Counted from the first letter of the stretch, positions 1-8,404 are shown. The stretch is DNA of 64,000 nt from Enterococcus columbae DSM 7374 = ATCC 51263 (GCF_000406925.1 NZ_KE136347.1:286025-350024); one strand, 5' to 3'. The notes: generated by a model not told the origin, from the sequence alone. Numbers and translations: made by a program.

Positions 1-41
1 AATTTATTATTCAGTAAATGAATTCTAGCTTGTACACTCAT
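1..41 (-). CDS. Divergent gene, 5' end only (possible RpiR/MurR-type regulator)
   Basis: Only the first 13 codons lie in the window. The minus strand reads an AAAGGAG ribosome binding site followed five to six bases later by ATG and the residues MSVQARIHLLNNK, open to the window edge. The gene is divergent from murQ. That is the usual position of the RpiR-family regulator (MurR) of N-acetylmuramic acid loci, and a short N-terminal helix of this kind would suit the family. The gene itself is supported by the good ribosome binding site; the identity is an inference from position only. Confidence 0.45.
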   Translation of the reverse strand, partial: MSVQARIHLLNNK

Positions 42-93
42 TAAAAGACTCCTTTCATCAATGGAACAAAATTTCACATTTATAGAAATAATA

Positions 94-122
94 TTGAAAT
101 AAAATTTCTTTAGGTATATAAT
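94..122 (+). promoter_or_regulatory. Predicted sigma-A promoter of the murQ operon
   Basis: A TTGAAA -35 (94-99) and a perfect TATAAT -10 (117-122) are separated by exactly 17 bp. The start would fall near 129, giving a leader of about 30 nt before murQ. Found by eye. Confidence 0.7.
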
Positions 123-134
123 AATTATATCATA

Positions 135-148
135 AGAAAACGCTTAAA
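135..148 (+). promoter_or_regulatory. cre-like site (CcpA) upstream of murQ
   Basis: AGAAAACGCTTAAA matches the cre consensus TGWAANCGNTNWCA except at positions 1 and 13. It lies just downstream of the predicted transcription start and just before the murQ ribosome binding site. That position would suit roadblock-type catabolite repression of amino-sugar recycling. Regulation is inferred, not shown. Confidence 0.45.
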
Positions 149-160
149 AGGAGAACTGAT

Positions 161-1066
161 ATGGAAAACTTGAATTTATCTACACTTAGTACAGAAAAAC
201 GAAATCAAAAAAGCTTACAACTAGATGAGTTGACCTCTAAAGAAGCTTTAATACTTATGAATCAAGAAGATAGTAAAGTGTCTGTCGCTGTTGCTAAGGT
301 GATACCAATGATTGATGAGGTTGTGCAGAAAGTAATAGAGGTGTTGTCAACTGGTGGTAGATTAATTTATATGGGAGCGGGTACAAGTGGACGTTTAGGC
401 GTGCTTGACGCAGTAGAATGTCGCCCGACCTTTGGAACATCTGATGATCAAATCATTGGTTTGATTGCAGGTGGCAATGATGCAATGTTTCGTGCTCATG
501 AAAATATTGAAGACCAGCCAAAATCAGGAGCAGATGATTTGAAAGCGATTCATTTAACTGAACATGATATTGTTGTGGGAATTGCTGCAAGTGGTCGGAC
601 ACCTTATGTGATTGGTGGATTACAATATGCCAGTGAAATTGGTGCACAAACAGTGGGGCTTGTTTGTAATTTAAATTCACCGATTAAGCAAATTGCCCAA
701 ATGACAATAGAAGTAGATTGTGGCCCTGAAGTTTTGACTGGTTCAACTCGTCTCAAGGCTGGTACGGCGCAAAAACTAATATTAAATATGATTTCAACGG
801 TTAGCATGATTGGATTGGGAAAAGTTTATCAGAATTTGATGGTCGATGTGCAACCAACAAATGAAAAACTACGAGAGCGTTCTTTACAAATATTAATGGA
901 AGCTACAGATATCAGTCGGAATCAAGCTAAAGAAATTTATGAACGAGCGAATAATAATCTAAAGGTGGCAATATTGATGCAATTGTTGGATGTAACAATT
1001 GAAGAAGCACAACGACGTTTGAAACAAGAAAATGGACATGTAAAAAAAGCATTGGATATGAAGTAG
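161..1066 (+). CDS. murQ: N-acetylmuramic acid 6-phosphate etherase
   Basis: MurQ cleaves the D-lactyl ether of MurNAc-6-phosphate to give GlcNAc-6-phosphate and D-lactate in the cytoplasm, a step of peptidoglycan sugar recycling. The 301-aa protein has the usual family length. Its SIS-type sugar-phosphate core shows GAGTSGRLG (residues 72-80), followed by DAVECRPTF with the expected catalytic Glu at 86, and a second phosphate-binding loop GIAASGRTP. The C-terminal helical tail is present. An AAAAGGAG ribosome binding site precedes the ATG. It is the first gene of a tight operon with a PTS permease and mupG, which together explain uptake and processing of muramyl sugars. Its GlcNAc-6-P product would feed NagA, encoded at 53.9 kb. 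Confidence 0.95.
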   Translation: MENLNLSTLSTEKRNQKSLQLDELTSKEALILMNQEDSKVSVAVAKVIPMIDEVVQKVIEVLSTGGRLIYMGAGTSGRLGVLDAVECRPTFGTSDDQIIGLIAGGNDAMFRAHENIEDQPKSGADDLKAIHLTEHDIVVGIAASGRTPYVIGGLQYASEIGAQTVGLVCNLNSPIKQIAQMTIEVDCGPEVLTGSTRLKAGTAQKLILNMISTVSMIGLGKVYQNLMVDVQPTNEKLRERSLQILMEATDISRNQAKEIYERANNNLKVAILMQLLDVTIEEAQRRLKQENGHVKKALDMK

Positions 1067-1078
1067 AGGTGAATAAAA

Positions 1079-2503
1079 ATGGATAAAAATCAAAAATTAG
1101 CGGAAGAAATTTACAAAGCTATCGGTGGAAAAGATAATGTTAATAAAATCATTCACTGTATGACGCGTGTTCGTATAGCTATTAAAGATTATACTCGTGT
1201 TAATATGGATGAACTAAAGAAAATTGAGGGAGTCATGGGGGTTGTTGAAGATGAAATGCTACAAGTTGTTGTTGGTCCTGGTACTGTAAATAAAGTTGCT
1301 AATAATATGGTTCAAATGGCAGGTGTAGAGTTAGGTGAAGAGTTTCCATCTAATCACCAAGAAAATAAACAACTTGTTAACGAAAAAGCCAAAGAAATAA
1401 AACAGCAAGTCAAGGGGAAAAATCAACATAGATATTCTAAAATTTTGAAATCAATAGCGAATATTTTTGTTCCTTTACTGCCTGCTTTTGTAGGATCAGG
1501 TATTATTGGTGGGGTTGCCTCTGTATTAAAAAATTTAATTGCTTCTGGTCATCTTAGTGGTGATGTATGGGCAAATGTAGCAACGGTTTGTGGATTTATT
1601 CAAAGTGGTGTTTTTGGTTATCTCGTTATTTATGTAGGTATTTATAGTGCAAAGGAATTTGGCGCTTCTCCTAGTCTTGGTGGGGTAATAGGTGGGGTTA
1701 CCACCTTGGCTGGTATGAATCCTGAAGCACCATTAAAAAACATTTTTACGGGTAATCCACTTTCTGCTGGACAAGGAGGTATTATTGGTGTTATTTTGGC
1801 AGTTTATATTTTGTCTTTAATTGAAAAATATTTACACAAAAAGGTACCTGAAGCCTTAGATATTATTATTACGCCAACTTTAACATTACTAGTTACTTCT
1901 TTAATCACTATTTTTCTATTGATGCCTTTTGCTGGATTGGTTTCAAGTAGTTTGGTTTCTAGTATTAATTGGGTTTTAGGTGTAGGAGGCGCTTTTTCTG
2001 GATTCATTTTAGGGACATTCTTTTTACCAATGGTTATGCTTGGTCTACACCAGATACTAACTCCTATCCATCTAGAAATGATTCAAAATGATGGAATGAC
2101 GTTACTTTTACCTATTTTAGCAATGGCAGGTGCGGGTCAAGTAGGTACAGCAATTGCATTGTGGATAAAATGTCGTAAAAATAAACAACTTATCAAGATG
2201 ATCAAAGGAGCATTACCTGTTGGAATTTTAGGTATTGGAGAGCCTTTGATTTATGGGGTAACCTTACCTTTAGGGCGTCCATTTATTACTGCATGTTTAG
2301 GTGGTGGAATAGGTGGTGCGGTAATTGGTTTATTCCAACATGTAGGAGCAATCTCTATTGGTCCTAGTGGTGTAGCTTTGATTCCATTAATTAATGGAGG
2401 TTATCAATTCAAATATATTTTAGGTTTGCTTGCTGCATATATAGGCGGATTTATTTTAACCTATTTGTTCGGTACTACAAAAGAAATGCAGGAAGGAATA
2501 TGA
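1079..2503 (+). CDS. murP: PTS EIIBC permease, MurNAc/muropeptide-sugar type
   Basis: Membrane permease of the glucose superfamily PTS that imports and phosphorylates a sugar, most likely MurNAc or a MurNAc-containing disaccharide. An N-terminal EIIB domain carries the phospho-acceptor Cys27 (IIHCMTRVRI). A charged linker (about residues 85-120) leads to a hydrophobic EIIC domain with the GEPLIYGV substrate signature near residue 387. The protein stops after EIIC, so it needs an EIIA supplied elsewhere. Only a decayed EIIA follows at 3.8 kb. The gene starts 12 bp after murQ and ends 3 bp before mupG. Substrate is inferred from the murQ/mupG neighbours; an EIIBC for another amino sugar or glucoside is the alternative. 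Confidence 0.85.
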   Translation: MDKNQKLAEEIYKAIGGKDNVNKIIHCMTRVRIAIKDYTRVNMDELKKIEGVMGVVEDEMLQVVVGPGTVNKVANNMVQMAGVELGEEFPSNHQENKQLVNEKAKEIKQQVKGKNQHRYSKILKSIANIFVPLLPAFVGSGIIGGVASVLKNLIASGHLSGDVWANVATVCGFIQSGVFGYLVIYVGIYSAKEFGASPSLGGVIGGVTTLAGMNPEAPLKNIFTGNPLSAGQGGIIGVILAVYILSLIEKYLHKKVPEALDIIITPTLTLLVTSLITIFLLMPFAGLVSSSLVSSINWVLGVGGAFSGFILGTFFLPMVMLGLHQILTPIHLEMIQNDGMTLLLPILAMAGAGQVGTAIALWIKCRKNKQLIKMIKGALPVGILGIGEPLIYGVTLPLGRPFITACLGGGIGGAVIGLFQHVGAISIGPSGVALIPLINGGYQFKYILGLLAAYIGGFILTYLFGTTKEMQEGI

Positions 2504-2506
2504 TCT

Positions 2507-3565
2507 ATGTTAGGTTTTTCTATTTATCTGAATGAAACAAATGATACAATTTCTAAAAAAATTAATCACATGAAATCTCATGGTTTTTCTGTTATTTTTT
2601 CTTCGATAAATTTACCTGAATATAATAAAGTACAAGTTGATGATAAAATTAACTTTTTATTATCTATAATTAAGAACATGGGAATGAAACTTATTCTTGA
2701 TGTCAATAATGTGACAGTGAATGAATATTCAATTATTGAGAAAATTGCATATTTTGATTTAACTAGTCAAGTTTATTTACGATTAGACGATGGATTTTCT
2801 TTGGAGAAAATAATAAATATCGCTGAAAAAAATCAAATAGTATTGAATGCTAGCACACTAACAACTGAATTAATATTAGAATTAGAGAAACAAAACTTAG
2901 ACTTTACTAAAGTTTTAGCATGCCATAACTATTATCCTAGAGAAGATACTGGATTAGATGAAAAATATTTTCAAACAATAAATAAACAATTACGGAATAA
3001 AAAAATTAAAACCATTGCATTTTTTGGAAATTCAGATGCTACTTATGCTAGAGGGCCAATATTCTCTGGATTGCCAACATTAGAAATTCATCGTTATTCA
3101 CATCCTTTAGTTAGTGCAATCAATTTATTAGAAAAGTATAATTGCGATTATGCTATTTTATCTGATTTAGGATTATCGAATGAAATGTTAGATCAATTTG
3201 ATTATTATTTTTGTGAGAAAACAGTGTTACTTAGAGTTACAGAGGTAAATTTTGAATTTCAAGCTGAACTTTTAAGTACGCATTGCTCCAGAAATGATAT
3301 CAGTAAAAATGTTATCAGATGTCAGCAAAGTCGTAGGAGAAATAATGGAGTTATCCGTGCAGATGTTTATCCAAAAGCTAGAGTTGTTGGGTCCGTTACT
3401 TTAGATAATGAAAATTATTTACGTTATATGGGAGAGCTACAAATTACCAAAATTCCATTGGCTGCTGATAGAAGAGTAAACAAGATTGCACAAGTAATTG
3501 ATGAAGATTTAGAATTGTTATTATATATAACTTCTGGTAGGATATTCAAATTTAAAATAGTCTAA
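2507..3565 (+). CDS. mupG: MupG-type 6-phospho-N-acetylmuramidase (DUF871 family)
   Basis: Recognised as the DUF871/MupG family from the N-terminus MLGFSIYLNE, the TIM-barrel pattern, and the C-terminal domain with VNFEFQAELLSTHCSRNDIS and AKARVVGSVTLDNENYLRYMGELQ-like segments. MupG hydrolyses MurNAc6P-GlcNAc delivered by a PTS permease into MurNAc-6-P, which MurQ then uses, and free GlcNAc. The 352-aa length fits the family. The ATG follows a GGAAGGA ribosome binding site three bases after the permease stop, so it is co-transcribed and probably translationally coupled. Family assignment is good; exact substrate specificity is inferred from family and operon. Confidence 0.85.
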   Translation: MLGFSIYLNETNDTISKKINHMKSHGFSVIFSSINLPEYNKVQVDDKINFLLSIIKNMGMKLILDVNNVTVNEYSIIEKIAYFDLTSQVYLRLDDGFSLEKIINIAEKNQIVLNASTLTTELILELEKQNLDFTKVLACHNYYPREDTGLDEKYFQTINKQLRNKKIKTIAFFGNSDATYARGPIFSGLPTLEIHRYSHPLVSAINLLEKYNCDYAILSDLGLSNEMLDQFDYYFCEKTVLLRVTEVNFEFQAELLSTHCSRNDISKNVIRCQQSRRRNNGVIRADVYPKARVVGSVTLDNENYLRYMGELQITKIPLAADRRVNKIAQVIDEDLELLLYITSGRIFKFKIV

Positions 3566-3717
3566 TAAAATTAGAATAGTATATGTTTGATAAAAAAATT
3601 ACTTTTTAATTGTTATTAAGTAAAATATGTTAATTATATTTACTTAAATTAGAAAAAGAATTATTACAAAATTTATTATTGAACTATTTGGTAGCTAAAT
3701 TCGACTAAGTATATTGA

Positions 3718-4149
3718 ATAAATATTTCAATAGATGAAGTATTAAAAGGAGAATTCCTTCCACTCTCTCAATTAGCAGATGAAGTCTTTTCAAGTGGCGC
3801 TATGGGGAAAGGAATTGCAGTTAAACCAACTGCAGGTGTTGTTTATGCTCCGTTTGACGGAAAAGTAACTGCTCTTTTACCTAGTAAACATGCCATTGAT
3901 TTAACCAATAATCAAGGTGTAGGGTTATTGATTCACATTGGTAAGGATACAGTTGAGTTAAATGGTAATCATTTTGAAGCTTATGTTTCCTTAAATCAAT
4001 TGGTGAAAAAAGGCGATAAGTTACTTTCATTTGATATTGATCAATTAGTATCAGAAGGTTATACCGTAACTACACCAATCATAATTACTAACACTGCAGA
4101 ATATAGCGCTGTTACTTTTGAAGATGGCAATATAAAAATTGAAGTATAG
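3718..4149 (+). pseudogene. Start-less glucose-type PTS EIIA domain remnant
   Basis: The frame is open from just after a TGA at 3715-3717 to the stop at 4147-4149 and encodes a nearly whole EIIA-Glc domain. It includes LPLSQLADEVFSSGAMGKG, KHAID and the phospho-His motif LLIHIGKDTV. No ATG, GTG or TTG lies in frame before 3802, and that ATG is inside the conserved SSGAMGKG motif with no ribosome binding site. The domain therefore cannot be made whole from a normal start. It looks like the tail of a former EIIBCA protein, or a free EIIA that lost its 5' end. The 150 bp upstream are very AT-rich and non-coding. A truncated product from 3802 would keep both His residues but lose the first strand. 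Confidence 0.75.
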
Positions 4150-4160
4150 TCTTCTTTAAT

Positions 4161-4210
4161 ACTAGTCAATAGTTATCGTGTTTAATAGATAGCTATTGAC
4201 TAGTTTTTAT
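4161..4210 (+). terminator. Rho-independent terminator after the mur locus
   Basis: A 16-bp stem with one G-U pair (4161-4176 with 4189-4204) is followed by a TTTTTATTT tract. Confidence 0.85.
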
Positions 4211-4216
4211 TTAAAG

Positions 4217-4346
4217 TTGCAAAGAAGTTCGGCTAGACACGAGCAGATGAGTTTTCCAGTCTGGCAGAAAAGTTTGAAAAGTTGTAAAGACTTTTCTGGT
4301 CAGGTTGGTATATACGCCAAAGTGTTAGGCGGGTGAATACGGATGA
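4217..4346. repeat. Palindromic intergenic repeat, copy A (diverged)
   Basis: Imperfect palindrome. CCAGTCTGGCAGAAAAGTTT (4256-4275) pairs across a short loop with the block at 4287-4308. The outer part AAGAAGTTCGGCTAGACACGAGCA (within 4221-4244) resembles GAAGTAGCTCGCTCAGACACGAGCA in the array at 55.4 kb, and the far end carries the ACGGAT motif that also ends the 55.4-kb copies. No ORF is associated. The rest of the gap (4347-4542) is AT-rich with nothing recognisable. Confidence 0.6.
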
Positions 4347-4542
4347 TTTAGATAAAGTGGGGCTTAGTAATTAATTAAAAAGATGTTTTTAATATTGTAA
4401 ATTTTTTTTTGGAATAACAATAAATATTTATTTATGTATAACGTTTCTCAAAAAAGAAGGTATGTATGTATTCATTTGAATATTTGATTTTTTCGTTGAT
4501 AAACAATGATGCTATTAAAGGATTAAGAAATAATTATTTAAT

Positions 4543-4571
4543 TTTCTATCCTATCGAAATAAGTGTATAAT
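4543..4571 (+). promoter_or_regulatory. Predicted promoter of the 389-aa unknown gene
   Basis: A perfect TATAAT (4566-4571) lies 38 bp before the start codon. The -35 (TTTTCT, 4543-4548, 17-bp spacing) is weak. Confidence 0.5.
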
Positions 4572-4608
4572 GATTCTGTGATAGATTAATTGCGAAAGAG
4601 GGTCAGCA

Positions 4609-5778
4609 ATGGTTAACAAAAATTTAGAAGATTTTTATTATCAAGCATTCGTAAAATGGATATTTTCATTAACAGATGAGGAAAAGGTGCATATTTTATC
4701 ATTTTGGTCTGAATATGATGATTTAGAAGATACATTAAATGAATTAAAAAAACAATTGAGCGCCTTTTATCAATATTCTCCCTTTCAATATGAAATGGTT
4801 TATGAAAAAAAGGTTAAAGATCCGGTGAAGCATACTTTTGACAAGCTTCAGAGCGTATTTTCTTCTATATCTGGGAAAAAGCCTTTAAAAAATCCAACAA
4901 TTGAAAAATCGATGCAACGGATATTAGCAAATGCTCAAAATGGGCATTATAAAATGGCGATGCTGCGATTAGTTGATTATCAAGCATTTGACAGTGAAGA
5001 TCCTGTATTGATGCTTTGGCTGCAATCAATGATGGAAGTTCAACGTATTCCATATGATTTTATTTTAAATGAAAAGTTAGATTTTTATAGTCTTGAAGAT
5101 TTATGTGAAGATTTAGCAGCTCAAAATCGCTTAACTCAATTAGAAAAGGAAGCAAAGGGTTCAATTGAAAAGCATCCGCGATTTGCTGAGATCTATGAAG
5201 AAAATAAAACCAAAAACTTTTTAAAACAGATGAGTGTGGATGTTGTTTGTAGTCTAGACTCTGAATTTTTAGTAGAAATATTATCGGAAACACCAGCAAA
5301 TGACTATCCTAAGATTGTAGAATTGATTTTTACAAAAATGGAATCAGCATTGTTTATGGCAGCGACCATGTTAACGATTGATGAAGAAATCGTGATGAAT
5401 TATGTTTTTAATTATATGAATGATTATTTAGAGAAGCTTGCCAAAAATGCAAATTTACTATTAAACTACAAGAAAATCAATAAGGAAATGACAACAAGTG
5501 AACGCTGCATTACCTTTGCACGAGCTATTCAGACTGAAGAGCGTTTTCAAGAGTTTATTGATGAATTACAATCAACCATTTCATCAGCTATTTTTGTTGA
5601 ACTTGAAGAAGCGAATAATCTGGACTTTGATGAGGAATTTGGTGAGGATCAGTTTAGTAAATATCAGCTGATGGTCGATTTAGTGATGGAACAAGTCATG
5701 ACACAAATTTTAAGTGAAGTAGTTTTAGATTTGCTTGATGATGATACCATTGATGTCGAACTAATTTTTGCAGATTAA
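4609..5778 (+). CDS. Unknown 389-aa cytoplasmic protein
   Basis: I do not recognise this protein. It has no signal peptide or membrane segment and looks almost wholly alpha-helical and acidic: N-terminal WIFSLTDEEKVHILSFWSEYDD, long amphipathic helices, and an acidic C-terminus ending LLDDDTIDVELIFAD. There are no catalytic motifs or Cys clusters. It is monocistronic, with its own TATAAT promoter, an AGAGGG ribosome binding site and a strong terminator downstream that it shares convergently with the iron operon. Base composition matches its neighbours, so recent transfer is not evident. A scaffold or helical-repeat role is possible, but no function is proposed. Confidence 0.85.
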   Translation: MVNKNLEDFYYQAFVKWIFSLTDEEKVHILSFWSEYDDLEDTLNELKKQLSAFYQYSPFQYEMVYEKKVKDPVKHTFDKLQSVFSSISGKKPLKNPTIEKSMQRILANAQNGHYKMAMLRLVDYQAFDSEDPVLMLWLQSMMEVQRIPYDFILNEKLDFYSLEDLCEDLAAQNRLTQLEKEAKGSIEKHPRFAEIYEENKTKNFLKQMSVDVVCSLDSEFLVEILSETPANDYPKIVELIFTKMESALFMAATMLTIDEEIVMNYVFNYMNDYLEKLAKNANLLLNYKKINKEMTTSERCITFARAIQTEERFQEFIDELQSTISSAIFVELEEANNLDFDEEFGEDQFSKYQLMVDLVMEQVMTQILSEVVLDLLDDDTIDVELIFAD

Positions 5779-5817
5779 AAATACTTTCAATTTAGTAAGA
5801 TTATTGACTAATAATTT

Positions 5818-5850
5818 GTCCAGCCCAATTTTGTTGAGCTGGACATTTTT
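5818..5850. terminator. Convergent terminator
   Basis: GTCCAGC (5818-5824) pairs with GCTGGAC (5838-5844), followed by ATTTTTAATT. It ends the unknown gene on the plus strand and may serve the minus-strand binding-protein pseudogene that stops 22 bp further on. Confidence 0.7.
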
Positions 5851-5871
5851 AATTATGAAAAACCGGGTATG

Positions 5872-6816
5872 TTAAAGTGCTTTGCTGACGTCTTCAATCA
5901 TAATATCCAGCGCCTGTAAGCCAGAACCAGCTAGATACCAGACTTGTGGATTGAGATTAATTATCTTATTAGTTTGACCAGCTTTGGTTTGTTTGACTAA
6001 ATCATTGTCATTGACTGCTTGTGAAGTAGTATCTCCACCAATAGCTTTGGTTCGATCCATGACAAATATAATATCAGGATTCGTTTTTAGGACATATTCA
6101 TAGGAAACGCTTTGGCCGTGTAAGGAAGCTTGGATGTTGTCATCAGCTGAGGTAAAGCCAAAGGTATCAAATACTACACCAAAGCGTGAGCCATTCCCAA
6201 AAGCTGATAGCGATCCTTCATTGTATAAAACAAATAGTGCTTTTTCGTTTAATTGGCTTACTTTGTTTTTTAATTTTGTAATTTTTTGATCTAATTGTTC
6301 AAGTTTTTTATCGGCTAGTTTTTCTTTATTGAAAATTTTACCAATTGTTTGGATATTTTGTTTGATTGATTAATAGGTTTTTGTGTTATCAATAGATAGA
6401 TAAATAGTTGGGGCAATCTTACTTAACTGTTCTTTAAAGTCAGCTTGGCGACCAGAAATAATGATTAGATCCGGTTTTAAGGCGTTAATTTTTTCTAAAT
6501 CAGGTTCTTTGATGCCACCTGCTGATTCAACAGAGCGAAATTTTTTTAAGTAATCAGGTAAGTTTTGTGTAGCGGTACCGACAACCTTGTTACCTACACC
6601 TAGCTGATTCATTGTATCTAGAGTATTTGCATCAAAAACAACTACTTTTTTAGGATTCAATGGAATTTTCTGTTTGCCATCAGTATCTGTAATTGTAATT
6701 GTTTGTTGGGAAGTTGATTGGCTATCTGCTGTTTGATTCGTTTTGGCTGTATTTTGACAGCCTGAAAAAAAGACTGTAAATAGTAATAAAATAGAAATTA
6801 AAAAGTTTTTTTTCAT
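5872..6816 (-). pseudogene. Siderophore-binding lipoprotein with an internal stop codon
   Basis: Substrate-binding protein of an iron(III)-siderophore ABC importer. It starts at ATG 6816 behind GGAGG, with a lipoprotein signal (MKKNFLISILLLFTVFFSGC, lipobox FSGC) and the family signatures KIPLNPKKVVVFD and PDLIIISGRQ. A TAA at 6370-6372 interrupts the frame after NTKTY. The same frame continues without shift for another 165 codons (IGKIFNKEKLADKKL..., NPDIIFVMDR..., QVWYLAGSG) to the natural stop at 5872. The two halves together make a normal ~314-aa protein, so a single nonsense change broke it. A sequencing error or readthrough is the alternative. The family resembles YclQ/CeuA. Confidence 0.85.
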
Positions 6817-6844
6817 TTTTTTCCTCCGTATATCTAAAATAGAA

Positions 6845-7603
6845 TCAAGTAAAGTATAGACAAAATTTTTTATCTTGAATTTGATGTATCGTAATTGGAA
6901 ATTCAAAAATTTGTGTTAAAATCTCGGTTTGGATGATTGTTTCAGTAGTACCGTGGGTAAAAATTTTACCATCTTTCATCGCTACAATATAATCAGCAAA
7001 ATTAGCTGCAAAATTGATGTCATGCAAAACGATGATAATTGTTTTATTGAATTGTTGTACTAAAGTTTTCAAATAATGCATAAAGTGATTTGCATGGGAT
7101 AAATCCAAGTTATTTAAAGGCTCATCAAGTAGTAGATAGGGTGTATCCTGTGCCAAGACTAAAGCAATCAACGCGCGTTGTAATTGGCCGCCGGAGAGCT
7201 GACTAATTGGTTGTTTTCTCATGTCTTTTAATTGCATCGCCTCAATTGCAAGCTCAATATGTGTGTTATCTTGTTGGGTAAATTTATTTCTGCTATAAGG
7301 ATAGCGACCAAAGGAAATGAGTTCTTCAACAGTAATCTGTAAAGGTAAATGGTTCGTTTGCCTTAAGATAGCTAATTTTTGAGCTAGTTTTTTATGATTC
7401 CATTTTTGAATTTCCGTTTGATTGATGAAAATATCCCCACTACTTGCTTTTTGTAGTCGACCAAGTAAAGATAAGAGACTGCTTTTTCCAGCTCCATTTG
7501 GGCCAATCAAAGCAATGAGCTGGTTTTGAGGGAATTCCTGTGTTAGCTGATCTAAAATTATTTTTTTAGATAAGGCATAGTGTACGTCTTTTATTTGAAT
7601 CAT
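6845..7603 (-). CDS. Iron-siderophore ABC transporter ATPase
   Basis: Nucleotide-binding subunit of a FecE/YclP-type importer, 252 aa from the ATG at 7603 (MIQIKDVHYALSKK). Walker A is GPNGAGKSS, the Q-loop region and the signature QLSGGQLQRALIA are present, then Walker B YLLLDEPLNNLDLS and switch His in VLHDINFA. All ATPase motifs are intact. The start overlaps the stop of the upstream permease by four bases (ATGA), which argues for translational coupling and for 7603 rather than the longer frame to 7645. The binding-protein pseudogene follows after 28 bp. It is the only apparently intact gene of its operon and so probably has no working transporter unless it serves another permease. Confidence 0.9.
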   Translation of the reverse strand: MIQIKDVHYALSKKIILDQLTQEFPQNQLIALIGPNGAGKSSLLSLLGRLQKASSGDIFINQTEIQKWNHKKLAQKLAILRQTNHLPLQITVEELISFGRYPYSRNKFTQQDNTHIELAIEAMQLKDMRKQPISQLSGGQLQRALIALVLAQDTPYLLLDEPLNNLDLSHANHFMHYLKTLVQQFNKTIIIVLHDINFAANFADYIVAMKDGKIFTHGTTETIIQTEILTQIFEFPITIHQIQDKKFCLYFT

Positions 7604-8322
7604 CGCCAGTTCCTTTCCATTAATATTTTTGTAATGAAGAAACAACCACCTACAAATTGAATGACAGTGCTAATCGTGGTTTTTAACTGAAATACGTGTT
7701 CTACTAATAGTTGTCCTCCTACCAAGGCAAATACACCGACAAAAATTCCAAAAATAAATAACCATTTATGTTGATAACCGCTATAAATTTGATAAGATAG
7801 TGTACTAATAATAAATCCTAAAAAAATAGTTGGCCCAACTAAAGCTGTGGCTACCCCAGTTGAAAGCGCTACGGAAAAAAGGAGCATCCGTTGAGTAAAT
7901 AATGGATTAATTCCTAAACTGGTAGCTTGAACATTCCCTAGGTGTAAAATATCTAGTTCTGGTGCGAAATAAAATTGAACCAGACTAGCTAGAATAATCA
8001 GGATGGCATCAATGAATAAATGATTTGTTTGTACATTGGCAAAGCTTGCAAATAACTTTCCTTGTAATAGGTCGTATTCATTAGGATCCATGATTACTTG
8101 TAAAAAGGTACTAATACTTGAGAAAAAAGTGCTACTAATTCCCCCAGTCATTAGTAGTAAATATAAATTGTTAGTTGTTTTATTCATAAAAAAACTAAAT
8201 AAAATGACACAAAACAGACACATAATCAGTAATTGACTAAGGAAAATGAAAAGGCTTTGCTGTTGTAGGGCGAAAGTTCCGCCACCCCATAAATGATAAT
8301 GGTTTTCATTATCGTTTAGCAT
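7600..8322 (-). pseudogene. N-terminally truncated FecCD-type permease
   Basis: Membrane subunit of the iron-siderophore importer, resembling YclO: GGISSTFFSSISTFLQVIMDPNEYDLLQGK, LGNVQATSLGIN, STGVATALVGPTIFLGFI. FecCD permeases are usually about 315-340 aa. Here only 240 codons are open and roughly the first 80 residues are missing, including the conserved LRLPR region. The first codons (NDNENHYHL) are simply the Fur-box-like DNA read as protein, and the apparent ATG at 8320-8322 overlaps the predicted -10, so it would lie upstream of the transcript. A partner permease gene is also absent. This looks like a deletion that joined the operon promoter to the middle of the gene. Confidence 0.75.
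8295..8313. promoter_or_regulatory. Fur-box-like operator
   Basis: The minus strand reads GATAATGAAAACCATTATC, with perfect 7-bp inverted arms. It agrees with the classical 19-bp Fur box (GATAATGATAATCATTATC) at 17 positions. It lies just downstream of the -10 of the iron operon promoter, where repressor binding would block transcription under iron-replete conditions. Regulation by a Fur-family protein is inferred from this match and from the iron-transport genes. Confidence 0.75.
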
Positions 8323-8350
8323 TTTAAGCTAAAACAGCTATTTTTTTCAA
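8321..8350 (-). promoter_or_regulatory. Predicted promoter of the iron transport operon
   Basis: On the minus strand TTGAAA (8345-8350) is followed after 18 bp by TAAAAT (8321-8326). The Fur-like box starts a few bases downstream. Confidence 0.6.
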
Positions 8351-8404
8351 GATGTTTTTTAATTGTTTTTTAATTAAAAATAGCATCAAAGAATAATTTT
8401 TAGA

